A DNA stretch of 32,406 nucleotides from CAYXGE01 sp964464435 (GTDB taxonomy: Bacteria > Pseudomonadota > Gammaproteobacteria > Burkholderiales > Methylophilaceae), in the NCBI GenBank assembly GCA_964464435.1, contig CAYXGE010000012.1, positions 1 through 32,406 on the forward strand, written 5' to 3'. This document shows positions 7,593-16,741 of the stretch, piece after piece (within the stretch, counting starts at the first letter, position 1; the number at the start of each line of letters is the position of its first letter). The notes under the pieces are model-generated. The model saw only the letters and a list, made by a program, of their open reading frames with translations, was not told the DNA's origin and did no database searches. Position numbers and translations under genes: made by a program.

Positions 7593-8405
7593 ATGAAACA
7601 GAGTTTAGCCTTTTTTTCTGTGCTTTTGCTAACACTATGGCTAAGTGCTTGTAGTATTTTTGGTGCCCCTACTGTATTAGATGAAACAAAAGGCTGGTCA
7701 GTTGAGCGGTTAAATGAAGAAGCTCAGGCATTAATGCGTAATGGTGAGTACGACAAAGCCATTAAATATTATGAAACCTTAGAGTCTCGTTACCCGCATG
7801 GTAAATATGCCGCGCAAGCACAATTAGAAATTGCTTATGCCAATTATAAAAAAGGTGAACCTGTACTCTGTATTTCAGCTGCCGATCGTTTTATAAAACT
7901 CCACCCCAACCACCCCAATATTGATTATGCCTACTATATTAAAGGTCTAGCCAGCTTTAATGAGCGTGGCGTCATTGAAAAACTCACGGCACAAGAAATT
8001 AGTGACCGTGACCCGAAATCCATGCGCATTTCGTTTCAAGCTCTTAAAGAATTAGTTTCTCGTTACCCAGATAGTCGCTATGCAAAAGATTCGCAACAAC
8101 GCATGGTCTATTTAGTTAACTCTTTAGCAGAGCATGAACTTCATGTTGCACGTTTTTACATGAAGCGTTCAGCTTATATTGCTGCAGCAAATCGCTGTAA
8201 ATATGTGGTTGAAAACTATCCAGACTCCAATGCAAATGAAGAAGCTTTAGTCATTTTAATTAGCGCTTACGATGCTCTTAAAATGGAAGACCTCAAAACG
8301 GACACAGTGCGCGTGCTAAAAACCAATTACCCTGAAAGCCGAATGTTTATTAAAGGCGCGCCTTTAGATGAAAAACAGTGGTGGAAATTCTGGGAAAGCC
8401 TATAA
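7593..8405 (+). CDS. bamD: Outer membrane protein assembly lipoprotein BamD (ComL)
   Basis: Essential lipoprotein of the Bam complex that binds BamA and helps insert beta-barrel proteins into the outer membrane. Residues 1-19 are a signal peptide with lipobox WLSAC (Cys20). The mature part is five TPR-like repeats, among them NGEYDKAIKYYETLESRYPH, AQLEIAYANYKKGE and the conserved YPDSRYAKDSQQRMVYL segment. It ends WWKFW as many betaproteobacterial BamD proteins do. The 270-residue length is normal. It is transcribed alone, divergent from rluD, and is followed after about 30 bp by a strong terminator. bamB of the same complex lies nearby on the other strand. Confidence 0.95.
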   Translation: MKQSLAFFSVLLLTLWLSACSIFGAPTVLDETKGWSVERLNEEAQALMRNGEYDKAIKYYETLESRYPHGKYAAQAQLEIAYANYKKGEPVLCISAADRFIKLHPNHPNIDYAYYIKGLASFNERGVIEKLTAQEISDRDPKSMRISFQALKELVSRYPDSRYAKDSQQRMVYLVNSLAEHELHVARFYMKRSAYIAAANRCKYVVENYPDSNANEEALVILISAYDALKMEDLKTDTVRVLKTNYPESRMFIKGAPLDEKQWWKFWESL

Positions 8406-8434
8406 AGTTTATTATAATTTAGTCTACAGTGTTT

Positions 8435-8464
8435 AAGCGGCTTGCACATGCAAACCGCTTTTTT
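8435..8464 (+). terminator. Rho-independent terminator of bamD
   Basis: Hairpin AAGCGGcTTGC, loop ACAT, GCAAaCCGCTT with one internal mismatch, running into six T. It ends the bamD transcript. The opposite orientation lacks a U-run (AAAC follows), so it is probably not an efficient terminator for der. Confidence 0.85.
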
Positions 8465-8503
8465 CTTACTTAAAACAACTGAGTTTCTATACCAAAGCCT
8501 TAA

Positions 8504-9934
8504 TTAGCGTTTTTTACGTTCTTCATCCCTACGCGCATTGAGTTTTTTGCGTAACTCTGTTTTGCGTTTACGCATTGATACAATACCCTCACCCTTTTTA
8601 CGCTCATCTTCTTTAGCAAACGGATTTTCACCTTGTTTAAATTCTACTCTAAGTGGCGTACCAACTAACTTAAATACTTTGCGGAAAGTGCCTTCCAAAA
8701 ACCGTTTATAGCTATCTTTAATGCCTTCTACATGATTGCCATGCACTACCACTATAGGCGGGTTCATACCACCTTGATGGGCATAGCGTAACTTTGGTCT
8801 TAACCCCTTGCTGACAGGTGGTTGGTGTTGCGTTGTGGCATCTAACAACACTCGGGTGAGTTGCGGCGTAGCCAATTTTGCCATAGCGGCTTTGTATGCA
8901 CCATCAACAGAGCTCAGTAACTCATTGAGGCCTTTTTTGCGCAACGCAGAAATGTAGTGAAATTTAGCGAAATCTAAAAACTGTAACTTACGGTCAATTT
9001 CACGTTTAATCCACTCACGTTCATCGTCTTTTAAGCCATCCCACTTATTAATGGCTACCACTAATGCACGACCACTATCTAAAATATAAGCGGCGACATG
9101 GGCATCTTGTTCAGTAATGCCGTCTTTTGCATCCACTACTAGAATAGCCACATTGGCTTCTTCAATGGCCTGCATGGTTTTTACCACAGAAAACTTTTCA
9201 ATGGCCTCAAATACTTTACCGCGCTTACGCACACCTGCAGTATCTATAAGCTTATAGTGTTTGCCATCTTTTTCTAAATCTAAGGTAATGGAATCACGCG
9301 TTGTGCCGGGCTGATCAAACGCAATTACACGTTCTTCTCCAAGCAAGGCGTTGACTAGCGTTGATTTACCCACGTTGGGTCTGCCCACAATTGCAATTTT
9401 AGGAATACGATTGCCTTTGCTATCAACTTCTTCTTCAACTTCGGTAAAAGGCTCTAAGACATATTCAATGAGGTCTTTGACACCTTCACCATGCGCAGAA
9501 GAAATCGACAATGGATCTCCCAATGCCAACTCATGAAACTCTGCCGAAACAATACTAGTGCGCATACCTTCGGTTTTATTAACCACCACATGCACAGGGC
9601 AACGAGCTTTGCGTAGTTTATCGGCAATCACCTTATCTTGTGGCGTGAGCCCTTGACGACCATCCACGATAAATACGATCACATCAGCTTCATCAATAGC
9701 TAGCATGGTTTGCTTTGCCATCTCGACCATAATGCCATCTTCAGCGGTTGGTTCAAAACCTCCCGTATCTACCACTAAATAAGGTTTACTCGCGCCAAGA
9801 CCACGACCGTAATGGCGGTCACGCGTTAAGCCTGGCAAGTCGGCTACCAAAGCATCTCGTGTCTTGGTGAGTCGATTAAAAAGGGTGGATTTGCCAACGT
9901 TGGGTCGGCCCACTAATACTAAGGTAGGTAGCAT
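8504..9934 (-). CDS. der: Ribosome biogenesis GTPase Der (EngA)
   Basis: Double-GTPase needed for 50S subunit maturation. Both G domains are intact. G1 motifs GRPNVGKS lie at residues 9-16 and 184-191. DTGG and DTAG give the two G3 motifs, and NKTE and NKWD give the two G4 motifs. The C-terminal KH-like domain (about 355-440) is followed by a highly basic tail rich in Lys and Arg (MRKRKTELRKKLNARRDEER), usual for the family. At 476 residues it has normal length. It starts 2 bp after the bamB stop and is the last gene of the long ndk-to-der cluster. The bamB-der pairing is conserved in beta- and gammaproteobacteria. Confidence 0.97.
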   Translation of the reverse strand: MLPTLVLVGRPNVGKSTLFNRLTKTRDALVADLPGLTRDRHYGRGLGASKPYLVVDTGGFEPTAEDGIMVEMAKQTMLAIDEADVIVFIVDGRQGLTPQDKVIADKLRKARCPVHVVVNKTEGMRTSIVSAEFHELALGDPLSISSAHGEGVKDLIEYVLEPFTEVEEEVDSKGNRIPKIAIVGRPNVGKSTLVNALLGEERVIAFDQPGTTRDSITLDLEKDGKHYKLIDTAGVRKRGKVFEAIEKFSVVKTMQAIEEANVAILVVDAKDGITEQDAHVAAYILDSGRALVVAINKWDGLKDDEREWIKREIDRKLQFLDFAKFHYISALRKKGLNELLSSVDGAYKAAMAKLATPQLTRVLLDATTQHQPPVSKGLRPKLRYAHQGGMNPPIVVVHGNHVEGIKDSYKRFLEGTFRKVFKLVGTPLRVEFKQGENPFAKEDERKKGEGIVSMRKRKTELRKKLNARRDEERKKR

Positions 9935-9936
9935 GA

Positions 9937-11121
9937 TTATTTTATAGAGACGGCGTATACACTGCCATTACGAGATTGCGCTACAAAGCTGCTGCCTGAA
10001 AGTTCTATCATCTGAGGCATAATAGGATCGCTTGCCAATTGCGTTCTCGCAGCAAAAGCACCATCTTCTTTAGATAAGAAATGAATATAACCCTCTAAAT
10101 CACCCACTGCAACCACACCATCTAAAGGTAAAGGTGCTGTGAGTTTGCGATTTTGTAAATCTCCTTGACGCCAAAATGTTTTGCCATTGGTGTAATCTAG
10201 TGAATACACCGATCCGATCGCATGTGATAAATAAATCTTAGCATCAGCACTGCTAATCCCTGTATAACTTGAAACATCTCTATTCCAGACCACTTTGCCA
10301 TTGGATCTATCGACCGCGGCCAAACGACCTTGATAAGCAACAGCATATACGAGCGGGCCATCTACAACCGGTAAACTTGTAATATCGGCAATACGTTCAA
10401 TCTCCGTTGCACCTTTGGGTTGAGCTACTGAAGCCTCCCATCCTGACCTACCATCTTCTGCGCGGATCACCACCATTTTACCGCCCGCAAACCCTGCATA
10501 TACCACACCACTATCAACGGTAATGCCTGATGCACTGCGAATTGTCAGGGCAGGAATAACGCGTTCATATACCCATTTTCTTGCGCCATCAGTGATACTT
10601 AAACCAAAAATATGACTATCACCAGCACGTACCACAACAATGCTACCTGACACTTTAGGTACACTTAGCACTTCACTACTTACTTTTGACTTCCATGCAA
10701 GTGCACCAGTTAAATCATAGGCCAACACATTGCCTTCAGCCGTACCCACAAAGATTAAATTTGCGCCAGCACCTACGCCACCTGTCAGTTTTTCTTTGGT
10801 ATCAACTCGCCACACTTGCTTACCTGAACTTGCATCAATTTTGACAATTTCACCGCCTGCGCTTGCCGCATAAACAAATCCACCATCTAGAATTGGAGTA
10901 AAGTCATAACCTTCGGCATCATCAAGCTGCACACTCCATAAGATCTTTGGTGTGAATAATGGCTTTGCAATGTCTACCAACTCAGCGGGTGGATTAGCTT
11001 CTTCAGGCCCAAACAAACTTTCTGATACCGTAGATTTTAAGTCAGTCATTGCCGCACACGCGCTTAACAAGCAGGTAGCCAAACCAAGACTTACAAAGGA
11101 TTTAAAGCGAAGCTTCAACAA
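9937..11121 (-). CDS. bamB: Outer membrane protein assembly lipoprotein BamB (YfgL)
   Basis: Eight-bladed beta-propeller lipoprotein of the Bam complex. The signal peptide ends in lipobox LLSAC (Cys22). The body contains repeated PQQ-like propeller motifs such as GGEIVKIDASSGKQVWRVD, GNVLAYDLTGALAWK, RLAAVDRSNGKVVWNRD and YSLDYTNGKTFWRQ. These are blade repeats, not evidence of PQQ binding. The start is TTG at 11121, with GGGAG 6 bp upstream, and a second TTG directly follows. No ATG fits, because the signal peptide must begin here. The upstream yfgM-like stop is 2 bp away and der follows by 2 bp. The 394 residues match E. coli BamB (392). Confidence 0.95.
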   Translation of the reverse strand: MLKLRFKSFVSLGLATCLLSACAAMTDLKSTVSESLFGPEEANPPAELVDIAKPLFTPKILWSVQLDDAEGYDFTPILDGGFVYAASAGGEIVKIDASSGKQVWRVDTKEKLTGGVGAGANLIFVGTAEGNVLAYDLTGALAWKSKVSSEVLSVPKVSGSIVVVRAGDSHIFGLSITDGARKWVYERVIPALTIRSASGITVDSGVVYAGFAGGKMVVIRAEDGRSGWEASVAQPKGATEIERIADITSLPVVDGPLVYAVAYQGRLAAVDRSNGKVVWNRDVSSYTGISSADAKIYLSHAIGSVYSLDYTNGKTFWRQGDLQNRKLTAPLPLDGVVAVGDLEGYIHFLSKEDGAFAARTQLASDPIMPQMIELSGSSFVAQSRNGSVYAVSIK

Positions 11122-11123
11122 AA

Positions 11124-11750
11124 CTAACTCCCAAGTGCTTCGACTTTATGTTGCGTGAATTTTGCATATCGGCTACTAGAATCAAAATGTTTTAATGCTT
11201 CTTCATAAGCGGCTTTAGCTAAGTCTTTTTTGCCTTGTGCAACGAGTACATCGCCTTTCAGGTCAGCATTTAAACCTTCATAGCCAGCAACTTTATTAGC
11301 ATCTAGGACAGCTAACGCTTGGTCATATTGTTTATCTGACAACAAAATAGCCGCTAACTGCAAGCTTGCGATAGCTTTAACCGCATCTTCTTTTGCGTTT
11401 TTAATTGCCCACTCTAATTGTGACTTAGCACTCTTACTATCTTTCGCTTCATAATTCGCTTTTGCCACCATAATCGCGGCGCGACCTGCATATGGTGTAC
11501 CTGCGTATTTTTCCATAATTTCACCAGAAATGGCTTGTACACTTTTAAGGTCTTTCGCTTCACCAGAAACCAACATATCATATTTTGTAGAAGCTTGAAG
11601 TGCTTGCTTGCTTTGATACATCGTCCAACCCTGGTAAGCTACAAATATTGCAATTAATGCAATTGCAGTATTGATAACTTTGCTGCCATTGACCTTCCAC
11701 CATGTTTTAAAGGCGTCAAGTTGATCCTGTTCTTCTAAATCGTATGCCAT
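11124..11750 (-). CDS. yfgM: YfgM-like membrane-anchored TPR protein (ancillary SecYEG translocon subunit)
   Basis: 208-residue protein of the YfgM/Tetratricopeptide_9 family. In E. coli, YfgM is an inner-membrane protein that joins PpiD at the Sec translocon and assists periplasmic chaperone hand-over. The cytoplasmic N-terminus EEQDQLDAFKTWWKVNG is the family hallmark. One membrane helix follows (about 24-42), then a periplasmic TPR region with KSAKSQLEWAIKNAKEDAVK, LQLAAILLSDKQYDQALAVL and KGDVLVAQGKKDLAKAAYEEAL. The gene sits between hisS (with two inserted ABC genes) and bamB, the standard hisS-yfgM-bamB-der order. The ATG has GGAAAG upstream. Confidence 0.9.
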   Translation of the reverse strand: MAYDLEEQDQLDAFKTWWKVNGSKVINTAIALIAIFVAYQGWTMYQSKQALQASTKYDMLVSGEAKDLKSVQAISGEIMEKYAGTPYAGRAAIMVAKANYEAKDSKSAKSQLEWAIKNAKEDAVKAIASLQLAAILLSDKQYDQALAVLDANKVAGYEGLNADLKGDVLVAQGKKDLAKAAYEEALKHFDSSSRYAKFTQHKVEALGS

Positions 11751-11793
11751 ACTACTTTCCTATCTTGCAAACTATGAATACTTAAATTTTAAA

Positions 11794-12600
11794 TTATCCT
11801 GCAACGCTGACCTGACGACCAGGAATCGCATTGAGTAAACTTTGGGTATATGCTTGTGTTGGCGCCTGATAAATCGCTTCGACTGTTCCTTGCTCAACCA
11901 CTTTGCCTCGATACATGACAGCCACTTCGTCAGCAATATGTCTTACCACGCGCAAATCATGCGTAATAAACAAATAACTAAGGTTCATTTCTAATTGCAA
12001 CTCTTTTAATAGCAATAGAATCTGCGCTTGAATCGAAACATCTAATGCCGAAACAGGCTCATCGCAAACCACCAGCCTAGGCTCTAATACTAAAGCTCTA
12101 GCAATACCAATACGCTGCCTTTGCCCACCCGAGAACTCATGCGGATACTTTTGCATATCAGCCTCTCTTAAGCCGACACGTCTGAGTATTTGTATGACTT
12201 TTGCATACTGTTCATCGGCACTACCAAGCTTGTGAATCAGTAGTCCTTCGCCTACAATTTCACCCACGCGCATACGCGGATTAAGTGAGGCAAACGGGTC
12301 TTGAAACACCATTTGCATATGGCGGCGTTTTGCTCTTAGCGCATCTGGCGATAACTTTGCCAAGTCTTCGCCATCAAATATCACTTCACCAGCATCTAAA
12401 CTTTGCAATTGTAACAGACAACGTGCAAGCGTGGATTTTCCACTGCCAGATTCCCCTACAATTGCTAAGGTTGAACCTTTATTCAAAGTAATACTTACAT
12501 CGTCTAATGCTTTGACCTGTGTGGTACCAAAACCAAAACGGCCGCTTCGTTGTGTGTAGGTTTTGCTTAAGTGATTAGCAGTCAATATGGGTACTGTCAT
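11794..12600 (-). CDS. ABC transporter ATP-binding protein, peptide/nickel type (second of a pair)
   Basis: Nucleotide-binding subunit of the Dpp/Opp/Gsi/YejF importer group, 268 residues from the ATG at 12600. I prefer this start because ATG overlaps the upstream TGA as ATGA; the frame is open to 12618, but that part lies inside the neighbour. Walker A is GESGSGKS (49-56), the Q-loop is MVFQDP, the signature is FSGGQRQR (156-163), Walker B is RLVVCDEP (175-182) and the switch His is H214. The insertion DPFASLNPRMRVGEIV is typical of DppF/OppF-type subunits. The oligopeptide C-terminal element is degenerate (APTQAYTQSLLNAIPG, lacking the HPYT form). With the upstream subunit it corresponds to the two halves of YejF or GsiA. 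No permease or binding-protein gene is adjacent. Confidence 0.9.
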   Translation of the reverse strand: MTVPILTANHLSKTYTQRSGRFGFGTTQVKALDDVSITLNKGSTLAIVGESGSGKSTLARCLLQLQSLDAGEVIFDGEDLAKLSPDALRAKRRHMQMVFQDPFASLNPRMRVGEIVGEGLLIHKLGSADEQYAKVIQILRRVGLREADMQKYPHEFSGGQRQRIGIARALVLEPRLVVCDEPVSALDVSIQAQILLLLKELQLEMNLSYLFITHDLRVVRHIADEVAVMYRGKVVEQGTVEAIYQAPTQAYTQSLLNAIPGRQVSVAG

Positions 12601-13427
12601 AGCGCTTCGGCCAACCAACTATAATCAATGGGTTTTAGTTGTTTTTTACCCTCTGCATCAGGCACACAATTAAGTAAGGCTTGGGTATATGGATGTTGAG
12701 GATGTTGCAGAACTTGCTCTACTGAACCCGACTCCACAATCTCTCCCCTAAACATCACCACTACATCATCTGCAATATCAGCCACCACGCCAAAATCGTG
12801 CGTAATAAACAGCATACCCATATTCATTTTGGTTTTAAGAGTATCAAGTAACTTTAAGATTTGCGCTTGTACCGTTACATCAAGTGCCGTTGTTGGCTCA
12901 TCGGCAATCAGTAACTTTGGCTCACATGCAATACTCATGGCAATCATTACACGTTGACGTTGACCTCCAGAGAGCTCATCAGGATAGCTATTGGCACGAT
13001 TGGCTGGAATACCCACTTGTTCAAGTAGACTTGCCACTTTTTGCTGAAGCGCATCACCACGTAAACCCAAATGCAAACTAAGTGGTTCAGAAATTTGATA
13101 CCCTACTGTGAGTACTGGGTTAAGTGAGGTCATGGGTTCTTGGAAAATCATACCAATTTGTCGACCACGAATTTGACGCATCTGCTCAAGGCTTAAATCT
13201 GTTATGGGTTGGTCTTGAAATGTAATTGAACCATTCGTTTGTTTGAGCTGTTTTGAGAGCAAGCCCATTACCGCAAGTGCGGTGAGACTTTTACCACTAC
13301 CTGACTCACCTACCACGCATGTTGTTTTGCCAGCATCAATATTAAACGATACATGATTAACCAGCTTTTTATCCGCTTGATTAAGCGGTGTAATCGTTAA
13401 ATTTTCAATACGCAACAAGGATGTCAT
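12597..13427 (-). CDS. ABC transporter ATP-binding protein, peptide/nickel type (first of a pair)
   Basis: 276-residue nucleotide-binding subunit of the Dpp/Opp/YejF importer group, the DppD/OppD-like partner. Walker A is GESGSGKS (40-47), the Q-loop is MIFQEPMTSLNP, the signature is LSGGQRQRV (152-160), Walker B is LLIADEPTTALDV (172-184) and the switch His is H210. The oligopeptide C-terminal motif HPYTQALLNCVP is present (from residue 245), but the tail after it is short. Both ends overlap neighbours by ATGA: the start with the hisS stop, and the stop with the next ABC gene. Translation is therefore likely coupled from hisS through both ATPases. Substrate cannot be inferred. The transmembrane partners must be encoded elsewhere. 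Confidence 0.9.
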   Translation of the reverse strand: MTSLLRIENLTITPLNQADKKLVNHVSFNIDAGKTTCVVGESGSGKSLTALAVMGLLSKQLKQTNGSITFQDQPITDLSLEQMRQIRGRQIGMIFQEPMTSLNPVLTVGYQISEPLSLHLGLRGDALQQKVASLLEQVGIPANRANSYPDELSGGQRQRVMIAMSIACEPKLLIADEPTTALDVTVQAQILKLLDTLKTKMNMGMLFITHDFGVVADIADDVVVMFRGEIVESGSVEQVLQHPQHPYTQALLNCVPDAEGKKQLKPIDYSWLAEAL

Positions 13428-14689
13428 GCTGTTTGCTGTACTCGAATAATGGCTTCTGCAATGGTTAAACGGGCTTGGCTGGCATCTCCGCCTTGCATAG
13501 GTTTGACGGTTACTTCTTGCGCAGCAGCTTCATCGTCACCTAAAATAAAAGCAAAACGCGCTGCACTTCTATCTGCTTTTTTCATTTGTGATTTAAAACT
13601 ACCACCACCAGCATGCAGCACTACATTTAACCCTGCATCTCTAAGTGTTTCAGCTATTTGAGGCGCTTGACGTGTGGCGAGTTCCCCAACATTCACCAAA
13701 TACACGTCGGGAGCTTGTGATGCTTGAATACCATATTCTTGCATCAGCAAAAACACACGTTCTAAGCCAATACCAAAGCCGCATGCGGGGGTTGGCTCAC
13801 CACCCATTCTCTCTACTAAGGTATCGTAGCGACCACCACCTGCAATCGTACCTTGTGCACCTAATTTAGTAGTCACCCACTCAAATACGGTACGGTTATA
13901 GTAATCTAAGCCACGTACTAGTCGCGTATTAATTGAATAGATAACACCCGCATCTGTGAGTGTTTGACAAACTTGTTCAAAATGTCTACGACTATCATCC
14001 CCAAGACAATCCATCATACGGGGCGCGGCTTCGCATATTCCTTGCATGCGTGGGTTTTTGCTATCTAAAATACGCAGAGGGTTAGTGTGTAAACGGCGTT
14101 TAGCATCTTCATCTAATAAATCTGCGTGCTGCTCAAAATAGCTAATCAAGGTCTGACGATAAGCCATACGTTCATGTGCATCACCAATCGAGTTAATTTG
14201 TAATGCCACATCTTGAATACCTAGTGCTCGCCATAAACGGGCAAGTAAAATCATTTGTTCAGCATCCACTTCTGGCGCATCAAATCCAAAGGCTTCACAA
14301 CCTATTTGATGAAATTGTCGCTGACGGCCTTTTTGTACATTTTCATGTCTAAACATGGGCCCCATATACCAAAGTCGTTGTGGTCCATTGTAGGTAAGAC
14401 TATGCTCAACCACTGCACGTACACAACCTGCAGTACCCTCTGGACGTAACGTAAGCTTGTCTCCGTTGAGTGCATCTGTCCATGCGTACATTTCTTTTTC
14501 TACAATATCGGTATGCTCACCTACAGAACGTACAAACAAATCGGTTGACTCAACCACAGGCATTCGTATATTACGATAACCATACTGAGCAAGCACGCTA
14601 CGGGCGGTATCTTCGAGTTTAAACCAAAGTGAGGTATGCTCAGGCAATATATCGTAAAAGCCCTTAATGGATTGAAACTTATCAGCCAT
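13424..14689 (-). CDS. hisS: Histidine--tRNA ligase
   Basis: Class II aminoacyl-tRNA synthetase charging tRNA-His. The 421 residues fit bacterial HisRS. Near the N-terminus is IKGFYDILPEHT. Motif 2 appears as WYMGPMFRHENVQKGRQRQF, and the histidine-binding signatures GLDYYNRTVFEW and GGGRYDTL are intact. Motif 3 is ACGFGIGLERV. The C-terminal anticodon-binding domain starts near VYLVNVGE. It lies 14 bp downstream of ispG, and its stop overlaps the start of an ABC ATPase gene by ATGA. The ispG-hisS order is typical of this chromosomal cluster. Confidence 0.97.
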   Translation of the reverse strand: MADKFQSIKGFYDILPEHTSLWFKLEDTARSVLAQYGYRNIRMPVVESTDLFVRSVGEHTDIVEKEMYAWTDALNGDKLTLRPEGTAGCVRAVVEHSLTYNGPQRLWYMGPMFRHENVQKGRQRQFHQIGCEAFGFDAPEVDAEQMILLARLWRALGIQDVALQINSIGDAHERMAYRQTLISYFEQHADLLDEDAKRRLHTNPLRILDSKNPRMQGICEAAPRMMDCLGDDSRRHFEQVCQTLTDAGVIYSINTRLVRGLDYYNRTVFEWVTTKLGAQGTIAGGGRYDTLVERMGGEPTPACGFGIGLERVFLLMQEYGIQASQAPDVYLVNVGELATRQAPQIAETLRDAGLNVVLHAGGGSFKSQMKKADRSAARFAFILGDDEAAAQEVTVKPMQGGDASQARLTIAEAIIRVQQTA

Positions 14690-14703
14690 GAATTTAGATT
14701 CTA

Positions 14704-15987
14704 TTAAAATGAAGCAATGGATTGTACTGGAATGATTTTACGGTCTGCACGGTGTTTACCGCCTTCTGCGTAGTGAGTTTTGACATAGTCGTCTACAATT
14801 GCCTGAAATTCTTCTGCAATATGGTCACCTTTGAGTGTTACGGTTTTTTCACCATCCACAAACACTGGCGCAACAGGTACCTCACCCGTGCCTGGTAAGC
14901 TAATACCGATGTTGGCGAGTTTTGATTCACCAGGACCATTAACCACGCACCCCATCACAGCCACATTGAGGCTTTCAACCCCAGGGTAGGTCTTACGCCA
15001 CACTGGCATTTGCTCACGTAAATAGCGTTGAATATCTTGTGCTAGCTCTTGAAAATAGGTGGATGTAGTTCTACCGCAGCCAGGACATGCAGTCACCATA
15101 GGCGTAAAGGAACGAATCCCCATGGTTTGTAGAATCTCTTGTGCAACAATGACTTCCGTAGTGCGTGATTCATTGGGTTGCGGTGTCAAGCTAACACGTA
15201 TGGTATCGCCTATGCCCGATTGAAGTAAAATCGCGAGTGCCGCGGTGCTGGCAACAATACCTTTTGAGCCCATACCTGCTTCGGTAAGACCTAAATGTAG
15301 TGGGTATTCACAACGTTGCGCTAGCTCTGTGTAGACTTTAATTAAATCTTGTACGTTGCTCACCTTGCAAGAAATGATAATTTTATCTGCTGGCAAACCC
15401 CATTCTTCAGCCTGTTGCGCACTTTCTAAAGCAGATTGTATTAGTGCCTCTCGCATGAGTGCATCTGCTGATAGCGGCACGCTTAAGTTGGCATTCTCAT
15501 CCATCATACGCGCCATTTTGGCTTGGTCTAAACTACCCCAGTTTACGCCTATGCGCACAGGTTTGTTGAAGCGTATGGCCGCTTCTATCATCGATGAAAA
15601 CTGCTCATCACGTTTGCTACCTTTACCTACATTACCTGGGTTAATGCGGTATTTAGCTAGCGCCTCGGCACAATCGGGATAGGCCGCTAGAAGTTTATGC
15701 CCATTAAAGTGAAAGTCACCTACTAATGGCACGTTACAACCTAAATCATCTAAGCCTTTGCGAATAGTTGCCACTTGCGCTGCTGCTTCTGGAGAATTTA
15801 CTGTAATCCGCACCACTTCAGAACCTGCTTGCCACAGTGCATACACTTGTTCAATGGTGGCTTGCGCATCAGCAGTATCGGTGTTGGTCATCGATTGCAC
15901 AACAACAGGATGATTTCCGCCAACTGCAACATGACCTACCATCACAGTATGGGTTTGACGACGTGAATTAAGTTGATTTTGTAACAT
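14704..15987 (-). CDS. ispG: 4-hydroxy-3-methylbut-2-en-1-yl diphosphate synthase IspG (GcpE)
   Basis: Iron-sulfur enzyme of the MEP isoprenoid pathway that converts MEcPP to HMBPP. The TIM-barrel portion includes VVVQSMTNTDTADAQATI, INPGNVGKGSKRD and the LHLGLTEAGMGSKG segment. The 4Fe-4S cysteines are in CPGCGRTTSTYFQ and GCVVNGPGES. The length, 427 residues from the ATG at 15987, is longer than E. coli IspG (372), as is usual in betaproteobacteria. A TTG four codons upstream (15999) would also work but overlaps rodZ by 8 bp; neither start has a strong Shine-Dalgarno. It sits between rodZ and hisS. Confidence 0.96.
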   Translation of the reverse strand: MLQNQLNSRRQTHTVMVGHVAVGGNHPVVVQSMTNTDTADAQATIEQVYALWQAGSEVVRITVNSPEAAAQVATIRKGLDDLGCNVPLVGDFHFNGHKLLAAYPDCAEALAKYRINPGNVGKGSKRDEQFSSMIEAAIRFNKPVRIGVNWGSLDQAKMARMMDENANLSVPLSADALMREALIQSALESAQQAEEWGLPADKIIISCKVSNVQDLIKVYTELAQRCEYPLHLGLTEAGMGSKGIVASTAALAILLQSGIGDTIRVSLTPQPNESRTTEVIVAQEILQTMGIRSFTPMVTACPGCGRTTSTYFQELAQDIQRYLREQMPVWRKTYPGVESLNVAVMGCVVNGPGESKLANIGISLPGTGEVPVAPVFVDGEKTVTLKGDHIAEEFQAIVDDYVKTHYAEGGKHRADRKIIPVQSIASF

Positions 15988-15991
15988 AGGC

Positions 15992-16741
15992 TTATTCAAG
16001 CTTTAATCTGGCAACTTTGCCTTTTGTAAATGGAGTTAAATCAATCGCATTTTGATTAAACTCAAGGGTTGACACTGGCGCGTTGCCGATTACCACATTA
16101 AATGGTGGTTTACCTTCAGCAAATGCTTCACCCCGCGCAGGTACAATGGCGTCCAAAATCACTTTATTATTTGCATCTAATACATGCACCCAGCTCGATT
16201 CTGAAGCTTTAAAGCGCATTTTCGAAACCTCTGCCAAATTAACTGCTGGCGGCGCTGGTTCCGCTTGAATTTCAGCAACCTTAACTGGACTTGATGGCGT
16301 ATTATTAACTGCAGGCGCAATTGACTGAGAAGTTACAGGCACAGTTTCATTTGTACTATTTGATATTGGCGTTTGATTTACAGCTTGGGCTACAGGGGCT
16401 ACAACCTGATCGACCACAGGTGCTATCGCACTTTTTACTTTGCCTACAGTATTTGCATTTAAATCATCCAGATGTTTTGCTTGATAATCTGAATAAAATA
16501 GCCAAGCCAGCACCATAATTGCTATCAATACGCTAATGCCAAGATATTTTTGCCAATCTGAATTTTGCTTAGAACTAATTGGGATATTGGCTGAACTTAA
16601 TGTAAGAGATTTAGGCGATATATTCGGTTTGATAGACTTAAACTGCTCAACCAAAGGATCTGCATCAATCTCTAGTAATTTAGCATAATTTCTTAAAAAA
16701 CCACGAATTATCATGGGCTCACCAAGCACATCAAAATCATT
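15992..16741 (-). CDS. rodZ: Cytoskeleton protein RodZ, 5' part lost in assembly gap
   Basis: C-terminal 249 residues of a RodZ-type protein, which links MreB to the membrane during cell elongation. The sequence resumes after the gap at NDFDVLGEPMIIRGFLRNYA, the end of the cytoplasmic helix-turn-helix domain. The basic/Ser juxtamembrane region and a single membrane helix (YLGISVLIAIMVLAWLFY) follow. Next comes a low-complexity Val/Pro/Asn/Thr-rich periplasmic linker, then the DUF4115-type C-terminal domain (MRFKASESSWVHVLDAN to the end). About 60-70 N-terminal residues should lie in the unsequenced gap. The position between pilW and ispG matches other betaproteobacteria. Confidence 0.88.
   Translation of the reverse strand, partial: NDFDVLGEPMIIRGFLRNYAKLLEIDADPLVEQFKSIKPNISPKSLTLSSANIPISSKQNSDWQKYLGISVLIAIMVLAWLFYSDYQAKHLDDLNANTVGKVKSAIAPVVDQVVAPVAQAVNQTPISNSTNETVPVTSQSIAPAVNNTPSSPVKVAEIQAEPAPPAVNLAEVSKMRFKASESSWVHVLDANNKVILDAIVPARGEAFAEGKPPFNVVIGNAPVSTLEFNQNAIDLTPFTKGKVARLKLE

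Noticed and set aside
8435..8464. Bidirectional terminator shared by bamD and der
   Set aside because: The minus-strand side of the hairpin is followed by AAAC rather than a T-run, so only bamD is convincingly terminated.
9937..11121. PQQ-like repeats as evidence of a quinoprotein enzyme
   Set aside because: These are structural propeller repeats of BamB. The lipobox, length and bamB-der context settle the identity.
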